In this document: one piece after another, positions 26,210-35,810 of the stretch
How positions within the stretch are numbered: position 1 is the stretch's first letter
Layout of the letters: each line of letters opens with the position of its first letter
NCBI RefSeq assembly: GCF_007830315.1
Contig: NZ_VLKJ01000006.1
Location: 1-64,000 of the forward strand
Direction of reading: 5' to 3'
Length of the DNA: 64,000 bases
DNA from: Novosphingobium taihuense
GTDB taxonomy: Bacteria; Pseudomonadota; Alphaproteobacteria; Sphingomonadales; Sphingomonadaceae
Program-made: the position numbers and the translations under genes
The notes under the pieces: model-generated
What the model saw: the letters and a program-made list of their open reading frames with translations, nothing else
What the model was told of the DNA's origin: nothing
Database searches by the model: none

Positions 26210-26212
26210 GAC

Positions 26213-26437
26213 ATGGCTCGTCCGTTTTTCCGTCGCCGCAAGAGCTGCCCGTTCTCGGGCAAGAACGCGCCGAAGATCGACTACAAGGATGTGCGCCTGC
26301 TTCAGGGCTTCATGTCCGAGCGTGGCAAGATCGTGCCGTCGCGCATCACCGCCGTTTCGGCGAAGAAGCAGCGTGAGCTGAGCCAGGCGATCAAGCGCGC
26401 CCGGCACATCGGCCTCCTGCCCTACATCGTCAAGTAA
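26213..26437 (+). CDS. rpsR: 30S ribosomal protein S18
   Basis: A 74-residue basic protein. [20 protein letters not shown] and [20 protein letters not shown] are the S18 core, ending in [10 protein letters not shown]. It pairs with S6 in the small-subunit platform, matching the gene order. The N-terminus carries RRRKSCPFS, with one cysteine, as in many alphaproteobacteria. Confidence 0.97.
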   Translation: MARPFFRRRKSCPFSGKNAPKIDYKDVRLLQGFMSERGKIVPSRITAVSAKKQRELSQAIKRARHIGLLPYIVK

Positions 26438-26449
26438 GGAGCGCTAACC

Positions 26450-27046
26450 ATGCAGATCATCCTGCTCGAGCGCATCGAGAAGCTCGGTTCGATCGGTGAC
26501 GAAGTCACCGTGAAGGACGGCTACGCCCGCAACTTCCTTCTTCCCAACAAGAAGGCCCTGCGCGCCAACGAAGCCAACCGCAAGGTCTTCGAAGCCAACC
26601 GTGCCCGCATCGAAGCCGATAACGCCGCCCGCCGTGAAGACGCAAAGGCCGAATCGGCCAACGTCGAAGGCAAGGAAGTCGTGCTCATCCGCGCTTCGTC
26701 GAACGCTGGCCAGCTTTACGGCTCGGTCTCGGTTCGCGATATCTCGGACGCGCTGGCCGAACAGGGCGCCAAGGTGACCAAGTCGATGGTCGTTCTGGAA
26801 CGCCCGATCAAGACGCTGGGCGTGTACACCGTCAAGGTGGCATTGCACCCGGAAGTCACCGTGAACGTCAAGGTCAACGTCGCCCGTTCGGCAGACGAAG
26901 CCGCGCTGCAGTCGCAGGGCGTCAACGTCATCGACGCGATGTTCGACAACGAAGTCGGCGGCTTCACCGAAGCCTACGATCCGAACGCGGAACCGGGTGA
27001 AATCCCGGCCGAGCTGCTGGAAGGCAGCGAGGAAGCGGAAGCCTGA
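26450..27046 (+). CDS. rplI: 50S ribosomal protein L9
   Basis: A 198-residue protein beginning [30 protein letters not shown], the L9 N-terminal domain. A long helix follows (about 45-80), then the C-terminal domain. It is about 50 residues longer than E. coli L9, with an acidic tail ([19 protein letters not shown]), as in other alphaproteobacteria. It is the last gene of the rpsF operon and is followed by a strong terminator. Confidence 0.96.
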   Translation: MQIILLERIEKLGSIGDEVTVKDGYARNFLLPNKKALRANEANRKVFEANRARIEADNAARREDAKAESANVEGKEVVLIRASSNAGQLYGSVSVRDISDALAEQGAKVTKSMVVLERPIKTLGVYTVKVALHPEVTVNVKVNVARSADEAALQSQGVNVIDAMFDNEVGGFTEAYDPNAEPGEIPAELLEGSEEAEA

Positions 27047-27075
27047 GGCTTCCCCGCATTCTCGGATGAAGGATT

Positions 27076-27106
27076 GGGGGCAGCCTTCCGGGCCGCCCCC
27101 TTTTTT
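27076..27106 (+). terminator. Intrinsic terminator of rpsF-rpsR-rplI
   Basis: GGGGGC (27076-27081) pairs with GCCCCC (27095-27100), and six T residues follow (27101-27106). It lies 30 bp after the rplI stop. Confidence 0.9.
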
Positions 27107-27111
27107 GCGCG

Positions 27112-28107
27112 CTACTTCGCTGGATCCAGCCGAAGGAAGCGCGCTGCGTTGTTGTACAGGATATCTCGCTTCTGCTCCGGGCTGAGGTAATCCGCGTTCT
27201 GGATCAGCGCGATGGAATAGGCCATCAGCCCCGGCCAGGCGAGCTGGTCGGTTCCATACATCACGCGGTCACCAAAACCGGCATCGACCAGCCTTGCGAT
27301 GTAGCGGTTCACTTCCTTGCGCGGATAGCTCCAGATCAGGCCGGCAACATCCACGTAAACATGGCTGTTGGCCTGCAGAAGCGTGAGCATGTTGTCGATC
27401 ATCGGATAGCCTGCGTGCATCACCTGCACCCGCAACTTCGGATGTCTGGCCAGCAATTCCTCAAGCAGCAGCGGGTTGCCCATTGATCCACGGTATGTCG
27501 GCATGGCCACATTCGCCCGACCGGATCCGCCAGTCCCCATGTGAATCGCCACTGGAATGTCGAGCTTTTCGGCAAGCGCAAAGTACTGGTCGACGCGCAT
27601 GTCAGACGGCGAAACGCCCTCATACTGCAAGCCGATCTCACCCATCACCTTGAAGCCGTCTTTCGTGAAGGCCACTTCAAGCATCCTCAGCTGTTTTGCA
27701 GCATCAGTCCCTTCGATCCGGCCGAACGCAGTTCCCGGAATCACGCGATCGGGCGCGGCTGCGTGCCACTTCTTCACCGCCTCGACATCGCCGAACACGA
27801 CACCGCGCACGTTCAGACGCTCCATTTCCGCCAGCACCGCCTTCATGTACTCCCCCTTCGGCGCGGGATAGAGCTTTGGCGAACACTCTTCCTTTGACCA
27901 ACCGAACGGAGCTTCCGGACCATTCTTGGGATCAGAGGCTTCGAAGCGTGCCTGATTAGGGCAGACGGGGACAGCCCACGGCGCATCGGCCATCGCATGC
28001 ATGTGAACGTCGATGATCGGGGAAGGCGATGCAGACGTATTCTGCGCCGCAGCCTCCCCTGCTCCCAACAGCGAAACAATCGCAAGCGACACCAAACCAG
28101 GACGCAT
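27112..28107 (-). CDS. Periplasmic amidohydrolase (metal-dependent hydrolase, amidohydrolase-2 family)
   Basis: A 331-residue protein with a signal peptide (MRPGLVSLAIVSLLGAGEAAAQ). The mature domain starts with the metal-binding IIDVHMHA and carries IPVAIHMGTGG, VQVMHAGYP and VMYGTDQLAWPG, which supply the later His and Asp ligands of a TIM-barrel amidohydrolase. Members include decarboxylases and lactonases; the substrate is unknown. ATG 28105-28107 was chosen because GGTGGAG lies about 8 nt upstream and it starts the signal peptide. It is divergent from amn by about 130 bp. Confidence 0.8.
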   Translation of the reverse strand: MRPGLVSLAIVSLLGAGEAAAQNTSASPSPIIDVHMHAMADAPWAVPVCPNQARFEASDPKNGPEAPFGWSKEECSPKLYPAPKGEYMKAVLAEMERLNVRGVVFGDVEAVKKWHAAAPDRVIPGTAFGRIEGTDAAKQLRMLEVAFTKDGFKVMGEIGLQYEGVSPSDMRVDQYFALAEKLDIPVAIHMGTGGSGRANVAMPTYRGSMGNPLLLEELLARHPKLRVQVMHAGYPMIDNMLTLLQANSHVYVDVAGLIWSYPRKEVNRYIARLVDAGFGDRVMYGTDQLAWPGLMAYSIALIQNADYLSPEQKRDILYNNAARFLRLDPAK

Positions 28108-28238
28108 CTCTAACACTCCACCTGCCATGACAGCGTTATCAAGCGAACATGTCGACCATTCAAGTTCCAGTTCCTTTGTTGCAGTGTTCGACCAGCGGCG
28201 TCTTTGCAGTGACACTCCGCCGCGCTACATCTGTTCCG

Positions 28239-29675
28239 ATGGCTACAACCGAAACGATCCTCGCCGAACTTTCCCGTCTTTATGACACCGCCGTTGCCCA
28301 GCTACGCGAAGACATCGCGGTCTATGCCAACACCGGTACCATCCCTTCGATCAACAAGCGCCACGATGGCAGCTACTGCTATCCCGAACTGCGCATCAGG
28401 CTGGAAAACGATCCGGACAGCGAATCGACCGGCCGCGCCTTCGGACGGCTGACGCAGCGTGGCGACTATGCCTGCACGGTCACCCGCCCCACCCTTTTCG
28501 CCGATTACCTGGCGGAGCAGATCGAACTGATCCGCTCGTCCTACAACGTGCGCATCGAAGTCGGCCGGTCACGGCAGGAGATACCCTTCCCCTATGTGCT
28601 CGACGGAGCCTACGGCGCGCAGATCGGCCGCGTCAGTCCGCCGGAACTGGCCAAGCACTTCCCCGCGACCGATCTTGCCCATATCGGCGACGAGATTGCC
28701 GATGGCGAATACAACGTCGGCGACGGTCCGCTGCCGCTCTCGCTGTTCGACGGGTTGCGCACCGACTTCAGCCTCGCCCGCCTTGCCCACTATACCGGCA
28801 CGCGGATCGAGGATTTCCAGCGCTATATCCTCTTCACCAACTACCATCGCTATGTTGACGAGTTCGTCGACTGGGCGGGTATGCAGATCGATGGCGAGAG
28901 CTACGTCGCTCTGACGGGTGCCGGAGGCCTCAGCCTCGATGCACGGACCGAGAATGCCCGTGCTCGCCTTTCGGACACGGCTTGGCGGCGGCACCAGATG
29001 CCGGCCTATCACCTCGTCGCGCCGGACAAGTCGGGCATCACGCTGGTCAACATCGGCGTCGGCCCGTCCAATGCCAAGACGATCTGCGACCACCTCGCGG
29101 TGCTCCGCCCCGAGGCCTGGTTGATGATCGGCCATTGCGGCGGCCTTCGTCCCACCCAGAAGATCGGCGACTACGTGCTCGCCCACGCATACCTGCGCGA
29201 TGACCACGTGCTCGATCCGGTTCTGCCACCTGAGATCCCCATTCCCGCGATCGCCGAAGTGCAGGTCGCGCTTCAGAAGGCAGCCGAACTCGTCTCGGGC
29301 GAAGGCGGTACAGATCTCAAGAAGCGCATGCGCACCGGCACCATCGTCACCACCGACGACCGCAACTGGGAACTGCGCTACAGCCACTCTGCCCGCCGCC
29401 TCTCGCTCAGCCGTGCAGTCGGCATCGACATGGAAAGCGCGACGATCGCCGCCCAAGGCTATCGCTTCCGCGTGCCCTACGGGACGCTGTTGTGCGTATC
29501 GGACAAGCCCCTGCACGGCGAGATAAAGCTGCCGGGACAGGCCAACCGCTTCTACGAGGAAGCCATCGCCGCGCACCTTGCCATCGGCACGACCGCTTGT
29601 GACCTGCTCCGCCGCGAAGGCGCCCGACTCCACAGCCGCAAGCTGCGCGCGTTCAACGAACCGCCGTTCCGATGA
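28239..29675 (+). CDS. amn: AMP nucleosidase
   Basis: A 478-residue enzyme that hydrolyses AMP to adenine and ribose 5-phosphate. The length is close to E. coli Amn (484). The N-terminal Amn-specific domain runs to about residue 180 (YCYPELRIRLEND, YAGLDG-like segments). The C-terminal nucleoside-phosphorylase fold has VNIGVGPSNAKTICDHLAVL, LMIGHCGGLR and GIDMESATIAAQGYRF, the last being the purine/ribose-binding motif. I chose ATG 28239, as the longer frame from 28149 adds a non-family N-terminus. A 13-bp direct repeat (AACCGCCGTTCCG) spans its stop (29659 and 29698). Confidence 0.92.
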   Translation: MATTETILAELSRLYDTAVAQLREDIAVYANTGTIPSINKRHDGSYCYPELRIRLENDPDSESTGRAFGRLTQRGDYACTVTRPTLFADYLAEQIELIRSSYNVRIEVGRSRQEIPFPYVLDGAYGAQIGRVSPPELAKHFPATDLAHIGDEIADGEYNVGDGPLPLSLFDGLRTDFSLARLAHYTGTRIEDFQRYILFTNYHRYVDEFVDWAGMQIDGESYVALTGAGGLSLDARTENARARLSDTAWRRHQMPAYHLVAPDKSGITLVNIGVGPSNAKTICDHLAVLRPEAWLMIGHCGGLRPTQKIGDYVLAHAYLRDDHVLDPVLPPEIPIPAIAEVQVALQKAAELVSGEGGTDLKKRMRTGTIVTTDDRNWELRYSHSARRLSLSRAVGIDMESATIAAQGYRFRVPYGTLLCVSDKPLHGEIKLPGQANRFYEEAIAAHLAIGTTACDLLRREGARLHSRKLRAFNEPPFR

Positions 29676-29807
29676 TGCTGATGCGGCGGCGGCAACAAAC
29701 CGCCGTTCCGCTAACCTCAAAAGAAAAGGCAACCCGAAGCAGCTAGCCCTGCTCGCGGATTGCCCAGGTTGCGTTCCCTGCGCCCGGGGTGGCCGGGGCG
29801 GGCTCCG

Positions 29808-30284
29808 TTACTTGAAAACTTCGGTGCCGAGCGTGTCCATGGCGCTGCGGAACATGTCGACCGCATTGGAGAAAACCTCGAAATCGATGCCTTTCCCAGT
29901 CACCACGTCCCACGTCATCATCACGCTCTCTTCCTTGCCCAGCGAAACCGAGGCGAAGCGGGTGTTGCGGTTGAAGCGCACGGCATCTTCTGCAGTAAAC
30001 TTCTTCTCCGGCGTGAAATTGGCAACGAACTGCAGCGACTGACAGCCGTCGTGAGTCTTCTCGTTGCATTCGTAGAACAGTAGCGCCGCCTGCCACCCGC
30101 CGATCTCGGTGTTGATCAAGGGATCGCCGTTGGCATCCTTGGCAAGTTCTGCGGTATAGCCGAGGTTCTTGAGCGCTTCGGCAACGCTATCCGGCTTTAT
30201 AGCCGATACGGTCGTCGCAGCATTGGCAGCAGCGGGGACCAGAACGCCTGCCAACATCGCGGCAAGCAGCTTCCTTGAAATCAT
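29808..30284 (-). CDS. YbjN-like exported protein
   Basis: A 158-residue protein with a signal peptide (MISRKLLAAMLAGVLVPAAANA). The mature part resembles YbjN-type sensory-transduction regulators: SVAEALKNLGYTAELAKDANGDPLI, then LLFYECNEKTHDGCQSLQF and a final helix DMFRSAMDTLGTEVF. YbjN proteins are small alpha-beta domains with no known enzymatic motifs. ATG 30282-30284 was chosen because it begins the signal peptide. The two cysteines in YECNEKTHDGCQ could form a disulphide in the periplasm. Confidence 0.7.
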   Translation of the reverse strand: MISRKLLAAMLAGVLVPAAANAATTVSAIKPDSVAEALKNLGYTAELAKDANGDPLINTEIGGWQAALLFYECNEKTHDGCQSLQFVANFTPEKKFTAEDAVRFNRNTRFASVSLGKEESVMMTWDVVTGKGIDFEVFSNAVDMFRSAMDTLGTEVFK

Positions 30285-30382
30285 TGCATCCTCAATCCCG
30301 AGAGAGCTCTTGTCGGCCCGTTCGTTATTGAGCGAAGCTGCCACCAATGCCTGAGGTCGGCAAGGGGGTCTCGTCGCCTTTT

Positions 30383-31138
30383 TCAGCCCCGCAGGAAAGC
30401 GACAAGCTCGCGCCCCATTTCAGGACGCGTCACGCAGCTCATGTGCGTGCCGGGAATGAACGTCAGCACGGCATCGGACAAAACCTCGGCCAGCCGTTCG
30501 GCCGAACCGTTGTCGTTGTCCTGATCGCCGCACAGCACCTGCGTCGGCATGGTGATCGCGGCAAGCTCTGCGGGATCGGTATCGGCCATCGTCCCCAGCA
30601 GCAGGCGCGCCGCCACGCGATCGACACCCATGGTCTTGAGGAACTGTTGCGAGAAATAGGCAGGATCGTCGCGCTTGATCGTGCCGAAGCGGTCGATCAC
30701 GTCGAGGAAGAAGTCCTGCCGCCGCGCCCAGCCGGCAAGGCCCTCAAGGCCCATGCCCGAGAGCACAAGCCTGCGCGGTCGCATCCCGGCAATCACCGCA
30801 CGCGCCGACGTGCGCGAGCCGAGCGAGAATCCAACGAGGTCGAAATCCGTGAGTCCAAGATGCGCAACCAGCGATTCCAGATCGCGCACCAGCACGTCTT
30901 GCGGATACGCGCCTGGATCGTGCGGCGCGGCGCTCTGACCATGCACCCGTAGGTCCGGCATCAGGCATTCGAACCCTGCCTCGGCCAGTTGCGCTGCCGT
31001 GCCGAACTTGATCCAGTTGACCTCGGCGGAGGAAAAAAGCCCATGCAGCAGCACCACCGGCCTTCCCTGCCCCAGCCGGTGCAGCGCCAGTTGCGCGTCG
31101 CCAAATCCAGGGAAGAACTCGGTGGTGACTGTCGTCAT
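30383..31138 (-). CDS. Alpha/beta fold hydrolase
   Basis: A 251-residue soluble hydrolase. VVLLHGLFSS is the oxyanion region, and the nucleophile elbow is VGFSLGSRTSA. VLCGDQDNDNGSAERLA supplies the acid, and IPGTHMSCVTRPE the catalytic histidine. It is shorter than most haloalkane dehalogenase or epoxide hydrolase relatives, with a small cap. The substrate is unknown. It begins 8 bp after the asd stop on the same strand, so it may be co-transcribed with asd. Confidence 0.82.
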   Translation of the reverse strand: MTTVTTEFFPGFGDAQLALHRLGQGRPVVLLHGLFSSAEVNWIKFGTAAQLAEAGFECLMPDLRVHGQSAAPHDPGAYPQDVLVRDLESLVAHLGLTDFDLVGFSLGSRTSARAVIAGMRPRRLVLSGMGLEGLAGWARRQDFFLDVIDRFGTIKRDDPAYFSQQFLKTMGVDRVAARLLLGTMADTDPAELAAITMPTQVLCGDQDNDNGSAERLAEVLSDAVLTFIPGTHMSCVTRPEMGRELVAFLRG

Positions 31139-31146
31139 GAAATGGC

Positions 31147-32172
31147 TCAGCCTTTCTTGAGGTGGCGACGGCCGAGCAGTTCGGCGATCTGTACCGCATT
31201 GAGGGCCGCACCCTTGCGCAGGTTGTCAGACACGCACCACAGCGAAAGGCCGCTGTCGACGGTCGGATCTTCACGCACGCGCGAAACGAAGGTGGCATAA
31301 TCGCCCACGCATTCGACCGGGGTCACGTATCCGCCGTCTTCGCGCTTGTCGATCAGCATCACGCCGGGCGCTTCGCGCAGGATATCCTGGGCCTGCTCGG
31401 CGCTGATTTCGTCCTCGAACTCGATGTTGACGGCCTCGGAGTGCCCGACGAACACCGGTACGCGCACGCAGGTCGCGGTCAGCTTGATCTTGGGGTCGAG
31501 GATCTTCTTGGTCTCGGCGACCATCTTCCACTCTTCCTTGGTGGAACCGTCGTCGAGGAACACGTCGATGTGCGGGATCACGTTGAATGCGATCTGCTTG
31601 GTGAACTTCTTCGGCTCCTTCGGATCACCGACGAAGATCGCGCGGCTCTGCTCGAACAGCTCGTCCATGCCTTCCTTGCCCGCGCCGGAAACCGACTGGT
31701 AGGTGGCGACGACGACGCGCTTGATCTTCGCGGCATCGTGAAGCGGCTTGAGCGCCACGACCAATTGCGCGGTCGAGCAGTTGGGGTTCGCGATGATGTT
31801 CTTCTTGGTATAGCCGTCGATCGCGTCAGGGTTCACTTCAGGCACGATCAGCGGCACGTCCGGGTCCATGCGGTAGAGCGACGAGTTGTCGATCACCACG
31901 CAGCCCGCAGCAGCCGCACGGGGCGCATGGATCGCCGTCGGGCCGGAACCTGCTGCAAACAATGCCATGTCCCAACCGGTGAAGTCGAAGTTCTCGATGT
32001 TGTGGACCTTGAGCTTCCGGCCGCTCTCGCCGAAATCGATTTCGGTGCCCTGCGAGCGCGGCGAGGCGACTGCCGCGATCTCGTCGCAGGGAAACTCGCG
32101 CTCGGCCAGAATGTTGAGCATCTCCCGGCCCACATTCCCCGTCGCGCCGACCACTACAACCCGGTAACCCAT
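31147..32172 (-). CDS. asd: Aspartate-semialdehyde dehydrogenase
   Basis: A 341-residue enzyme making aspartate semialdehyde for the lysine/DAP, threonine and methionine pathways. The N-terminal NADP fold is VVVVGATGNVGREML. The catalytic cysteine is in ANPNCSTAQLV (Cys132), and VPVFVGHSEAVNIEF is the substrate region. Of two close ATGs I chose 32170-32172, about 7 nt after AGGAAGGG; the other, 6 nt upstream, is too close to the ribosome-binding site. Its upstream region has two hairpins. dapF, using the same pathway, lies 9 kb away. Confidence 0.95.
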   Translation of the reverse strand: MGYRVVVVGATGNVGREMLNILAEREFPCDEIAAVASPRSQGTEIDFGESGRKLKVHNIENFDFTGWDMALFAAGSGPTAIHAPRAAAAGCVVIDNSSLYRMDPDVPLIVPEVNPDAIDGYTKKNIIANPNCSTAQLVVALKPLHDAAKIKRVVVATYQSVSGAGKEGMDELFEQSRAIFVGDPKEPKKFTKQIAFNVIPHIDVFLDDGSTKEEWKMVAETKKILDPKIKLTATCVRVPVFVGHSEAVNIEFEDEISAEQAQDILREAPGVMLIDKREDGGYVTPVECVGDYATFVSRVREDPTVDSGLSLWCVSDNLRKGAALNAVQIAELLGRRHLKKG

Positions 32173-32226
32173 TTCCATTCCCTTCCTGCGGCCCGCCCCT
32201 CAACTGCGGACGGACCGTTCCCTAGC

Positions 32227-32267
32227 GGCTGGTTCCGACCAGCCAAGTGTTTTGGGCTTTAGGCCCA
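32227..32267 (-). promoter_or_regulatory. Two hairpins upstream of asd
   Basis: TGGGC (32253-32257) pairs with GCCCA (32263-32267), and GGCTGGT (32227-32233) pairs with ACCAGCC (32238-32244) across a TCCG tetraloop. They lie between the S9 peptidase stop and the asd start on the - strand. They could stop read-through or structure the asd leader; no U-tract follows either. Confidence 0.4.
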
Positions 32268-32277
32268 TGAAGTGAGG

Positions 32278-34548
32278 CTACTTGCCACTCCCTGCGCCAT
32301 TACGGTCAAGAAAGCGGAAAATCGTCTCGTACAAATGCTGGCTAACCTTCGGCCCGCTGATGCGGTGGGTGTAGCCGGGATAAAGCATCATCTCGAACGG
32401 CACCGCTTCGGCCTGCATCTTGGCGATGATCGCGCTGGCGTTCTCGAACACCACATTATCGTCGGCCATGCCGTGGATGATCAGCAGAGGGTCGCTGATC
32501 TTGCCTGTCTCGGCCAAGGCGTTCGACTTTTCATAGACCTGCGGCAACTTGTTCGGATCGCCAAGATAACGCTCGGTATAAGTCGTGTCGTACATCTGCC
32601 ACTTGGTCACCGGTGCCACGGCAATGCCCGCCGCATAGGCGCCCGGATTGGCCTCGAGCATCTTGATCGACATGTAGCCGCCATAGGACCAGCCGAACGT
32701 GCTGATCTTGTCGGCATCGACGAACGACTGCTTCTTGAGCCACAAGGCGCCTGCCAACTGGTCCTCGACCTCTACCGAGCCCATTGCGTGATGGAGCGCT
32801 GAGGCGAACTTCACGCCACGAGTGTCCGAGCCGCGATTGTCGATCGCGAAGTAGATGTAGCCCTTGTCGACGATCGCCTGCGCCAGAGCGCCCTGGAAGC
32901 CCTTGCTCACCACCTGCGCAGTCGGCCCGCCATAGTGATAAGTGAACACGGGATACTTCTTGCCCGGCTCCAGTGGCGGGGTGATCATCATGTAGTGCAG
33001 CGGCGTCCCGTCCGCAGCCGGGATCGTGCCGAACTGCGCCGGGCGATGGCTGGCAAGGTAGGGTGCATAAGGGTGCGAGCCAGCGACCTTGTTTTCCTCG
33101 ATCCACGCCAGCCGCTTGCCGGTGGTGTCCGCGATATATGACTGCGACGGCTGCGCATCGGACGAGCGCGTGATCATCAGCGTTTGCCCGCTCTTGTCCA
33201 TGCTCGCGCCGTTGACCCAGCCGAGTTCTGTCAGTCGCGTCAGCTTGCCCGGCGCCCTCAGATCCATCGCATAGACCTGCTGTGCCAGAACGTCGTCCTT
33301 GGTGCCGGTGAGGTAGAGCTTGCCGCCTTTCTCGTCGACGCCGACAAGGCCGGTCACCACCCAGTCGCCCTTGGTCAACTGGCTCCACTTGCCCTTGTTG
33401 AAACGGTAGAGGTGCCCGAAGCCATCACGCTGGGACCACCAGACAAGGCTGCCGTCCGAAAGGAAGCGATAGCTGTCCGAGAGGTCGATCCAGTGCTTGT
33501 CCGCCGCCTTCTCGCTGAACAGCACGCTCGACTTGCCGGTCATGGGATCGACCTTGAGCATGTCGAGCATGGTCTGCTCGCGGTTCATGCGCTGGACGTA
33601 GAGCGTCTTGCCATCGGGCGCCCAGTCGACACGGGCGAGGTAGATGTCCTTGTTCGCGCCAAGGTCGACCTGCACCCGGCTCGATCCGTCCGGCGCCATC
33701 ACATAGAGCGAGACTTCGGCATTGGGTGTGCCCGCTGCCGGATAGCGCTGGTCGAAGGTCTTGGTGCCTTCCGCACCGATGGCCGCGCGGGTGACCACGC
33801 CGACCATGCTTTCGTCAAAGCGCTCCACCGCAATGCGGCTTTCATCCGGCGACCACCAGAAACCGTTGAAGCGGTTCATTTCCTCTTGGGCAACGAACTC
33901 CGCCTCACCCCAATGGACGTCGGCATTTGCCTCCTCCGGCGTGATTGCCTGCGCCGCCGCACCCGTCACGGGCCCTGCCCACAAGCGGCGGTCACGCACG
34001 AAAGCGATATGCTCGCCCTTGGGCCCGAGCTTCGGCGTCAGTTCGCCGCCCTTGGTGCCCTCAACCTTGCGCACCGAGCCGTCGAGACCCGCGAGCAGCA
34101 GGTCGCCGTCCACCGGCACCAGCACCGACTTGCTGTCCGCACTCCACTCGTACGACACGATGCCCTTGAGATCGCCGATGCGCTGGCGCTCGCGCTGCAT
34201 CTTCTCGGCTTCGCTCAACTGGCGACCGGAGGAGAGCTTGAGCGAATCCACCAGCATCTTCCACTCGCCGGTCTGGCGATCAAAGCCCCAGAGATCATAG
34301 CGCTCGCGGTCGTCGGCGCGGTTGCGCAACAGCGTCAGGTAGCGGCCATCGGGCGAAAGCTTAACCGCGCGAGGCGCCGGACCATTCAGGCTCGGGCTGG
34401 CGAACACGCGCTCGAACGTCAGACTCGTCGCTTGAGCTTGGGCATCAGCAGGCGCGGCAGTGGTCATCGGTGATCCCTGTTGGGCAAGCGCGGGCGCGGC
34501 GATGAAGGTCGAAAGCGCGCAGGCGGCGAGCAGGCGAAAATGACGCAT
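32278..34548 (-). CDS. Exported dipeptidyl-peptidase IV-like serine peptidase (S9 family)
   Basis: A 756-residue protein with a signal peptide (MRHFRLLAACALSTFIAAPALA). It has the DPP-IV N-terminal beta-propeller (about 60-480) and the C-terminal prolyl oligopeptidase domain. The catalytic triad is Ser621 in GWSYGGY, Asp696 in GMADDNVVF and His728 in PGYTHRI, at DPP-IV spacing. EEMNRFNGFWWSPDE matches the family EE motif that binds the peptide N-terminus. It probably removes Xaa-Pro or Xaa-Ala dipeptides from peptides in the periplasm. Confidence 0.93.
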   Translation of the reverse strand: MRHFRLLAACALSTFIAAPALAQQGSPMTTAAPADAQAQATSLTFERVFASPSLNGPAPRAVKLSPDGRYLTLLRNRADDRERYDLWGFDRQTGEWKMLVDSLKLSSGRQLSEAEKMQRERQRIGDLKGIVSYEWSADSKSVLVPVDGDLLLAGLDGSVRKVEGTKGGELTPKLGPKGEHIAFVRDRRLWAGPVTGAAAQAITPEEANADVHWGEAEFVAQEEMNRFNGFWWSPDESRIAVERFDESMVGVVTRAAIGAEGTKTFDQRYPAAGTPNAEVSLYVMAPDGSSRVQVDLGANKDIYLARVDWAPDGKTLYVQRMNREQTMLDMLKVDPMTGKSSVLFSEKAADKHWIDLSDSYRFLSDGSLVWWSQRDGFGHLYRFNKGKWSQLTKGDWVVTGLVGVDEKGGKLYLTGTKDDVLAQQVYAMDLRAPGKLTRLTELGWVNGASMDKSGQTLMITRSSDAQPSQSYIADTTGKRLAWIEENKVAGSHPYAPYLASHRPAQFGTIPAADGTPLHYMMITPPLEPGKKYPVFTYHYGGPTAQVVSKGFQGALAQAIVDKGYIYFAIDNRGSDTRGVKFASALHHAMGSVEVEDQLAGALWLKKQSFVDADKISTFGWSYGGYMSIKMLEANPGAYAAGIAVAPVTKWQMYDTTYTERYLGDPNKLPQVYEKSNALAETGKISDPLLIIHGMADDNVVFENASAIIAKMQAEAVPFEMMLYPGYTHRISGPKVSQHLYETIFRFLDRNGAGSGK

Positions 34549-34636
34549 GGGTTTTCGGTATCCTCTGGCCCGGATTGTTGCGGGGCATGTTTGCGATGCG
34601 CCTAGGTGGCCCGAAATGGTTGCGTATGAAAGCAGA

Positions 34637-34669
34637 AAAGGCGCCCTGGCTCTGAGCCAGGACGCCTTT
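34637..34669 (-). terminator. Terminator of the ffh-rplS operon
   Basis: AAAGGCG-CCTGGCT and AGCCAGG-CGCCTTT form a long stem with one internal mismatch and a CTG loop. The hairpin lies about 30 bp after the rplS stop on the - strand and is followed by TCTGCTTTC. Confidence 0.75.
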
Positions 34670-34698
34670 CTAACACGTTAGCCGTGTCGCGGCGTTGC

Positions 34699-35073
34699 TC
34701 AGGCCTTGGTGACCTTACGCTCAGCAATACGCGCCGATTTGCCGGTGCGGCCACGAAGATAGTAGAGCTTCGCACGACGCACGACACCACGGCGCACCAC
34801 GGTAATCGAATCGATGTTGGGCGAGTAGAGCGGGAACACGCGCTCCACGCCTTCGCCGAACGAGATCTTGCGAACGGTGAAGTTCGAGCCGAGGCCACGG
34901 TTCGAACGCGCGATGCACACGCCTTCGTAGGCCTGGACGCGGGTACGCTCGCCTTCGACGACGCGCACGCCGACGCGGACGGTGTCGCCTGCGCGGAAGT
35001 CCGGAATTTCCTTCTTCGCCTTGAATTCGGCGATGGCTTCAGCTTCAAGCTGCTGAATCAGGTTCATTTTCAA
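34699..35073 (-). CDS. rplS: 50S ribosomal protein L19
   Basis: A 124-residue protein. [26 protein letters not shown] and the closing [24 protein letters not shown] are the L19 core, contacting the 30S-50S interface. It starts 4 nt inside the end of trmD (ATGA-type overlap), the usual trmD-rplS order. The last gene of the operon, followed by a terminator. Confidence 0.97.
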   Translation of the reverse strand: MKMNLIQQLEAEAIAEFKAKKEIPDFRAGDTVRVGVRVVEGERTRVQAYEGVCIARSNRGLGSNFTVRKISFGEGVERVFPLYSPNIDSITVVRRGVVRRAKLYYLRGRTGKSARIAERKVTKA

Positions 35074-35810
35074 TCGTCCTGCACTTCACGCTGCGCGCCA
35101 GAGGCAGACTGGACCCGAACGCCGATGTGGCGCTCCCAAAGGTCCGGCCTGCGTAACCGTGTATCGATCTCGGACTGTGACTTGCGCCACGCCGCGATCT
35201 TCGCATGATCCCCCGATCGCAGCACTTCAGGGATCGTGCGCCCTTCCCACTCAGCAGGTCGGGTGTAGTGCGGGTATTCAAGGAGGCCGTTCTCGAACGA
35301 CTCCTCATGCCCGCTAGAAGCCGCGCCCATTACGCCGGGAAGCAGCCGAATGCAAGCGTCGAGCAGCATCAGCGCGGCACATTCCCCGCCCGAAAGCACG
35401 ATGTCGCCGACCGAGACTTCCTCGACCTCTCTCCCCGCGAAAATCCGCTCGTCAAAACCCTCGAACCGGCCGCACATGACGATCACCCCCGGCCCCTCGG
35501 CAAGCTCCCGAACGCGCTCCTGCGTCAGCGGCTTGCCGCGTGGCGTCATGGCGATCACCGGGCAGCCGGGATGCGCTTCCCGCGCATGGTCGATAGCTTT
35601 GGAAAGCACATCCACCCGCAACACCATCCCCGCCCCGCCGCCTGCCGGCGTGTCGTCGACGGTCTTGTGCCTGTCGATAGCAAAGTCCCGAATCTGCACC
35701 GCATCCATCGCCCACGTCCCCTCCCGCAACGCGCGCCCGGCAAGGCTGACGCCCAGCGGGCCGGGGAACATTTCTGGATAGAGCGTGAGAACTGTGGCGG
35801 CGAAGGTCAT
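35070..35810 (-). CDS. trmD: tRNA (guanine37-N1)-methyltransferase
   Basis: A 246-residue SPOUT-class enzyme that makes m1G37 in tRNAs reading CNN codons and prevents +1 frameshifting. ADFAIDRH-like [38 protein letters not shown], and [17 protein letters not shown] are the SAM-knot motifs. The gene overlaps the upstream membrane-protein gene by 4 nt and rplS by 4 nt. In most relatives rimM directly precedes trmD; here three other genes lie between them, so trmD may be translationally coupled to the toxin-antitoxin insert. Confidence 0.96.
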   Translation of the reverse strand: MTFAATVLTLYPEMFPGPLGVSLAGRALREGTWAMDAVQIRDFAIDRHKTVDDTPAGGGAGMVLRVDVLSKAIDHAREAHPGCPVIAMTPRGKPLTQERVRELAEGPGVIVMCGRFEGFDERIFAGREVEEVSVGDIVLSGGECAALMLLDACIRLLPGVMGAASSGHEESFENGLLEYPHYTRPAEWEGRTIPEVLRSGDHAKIAAWRKSQSEIDTRLRRPDLWERHIGVRVQSASGAQREVQDD

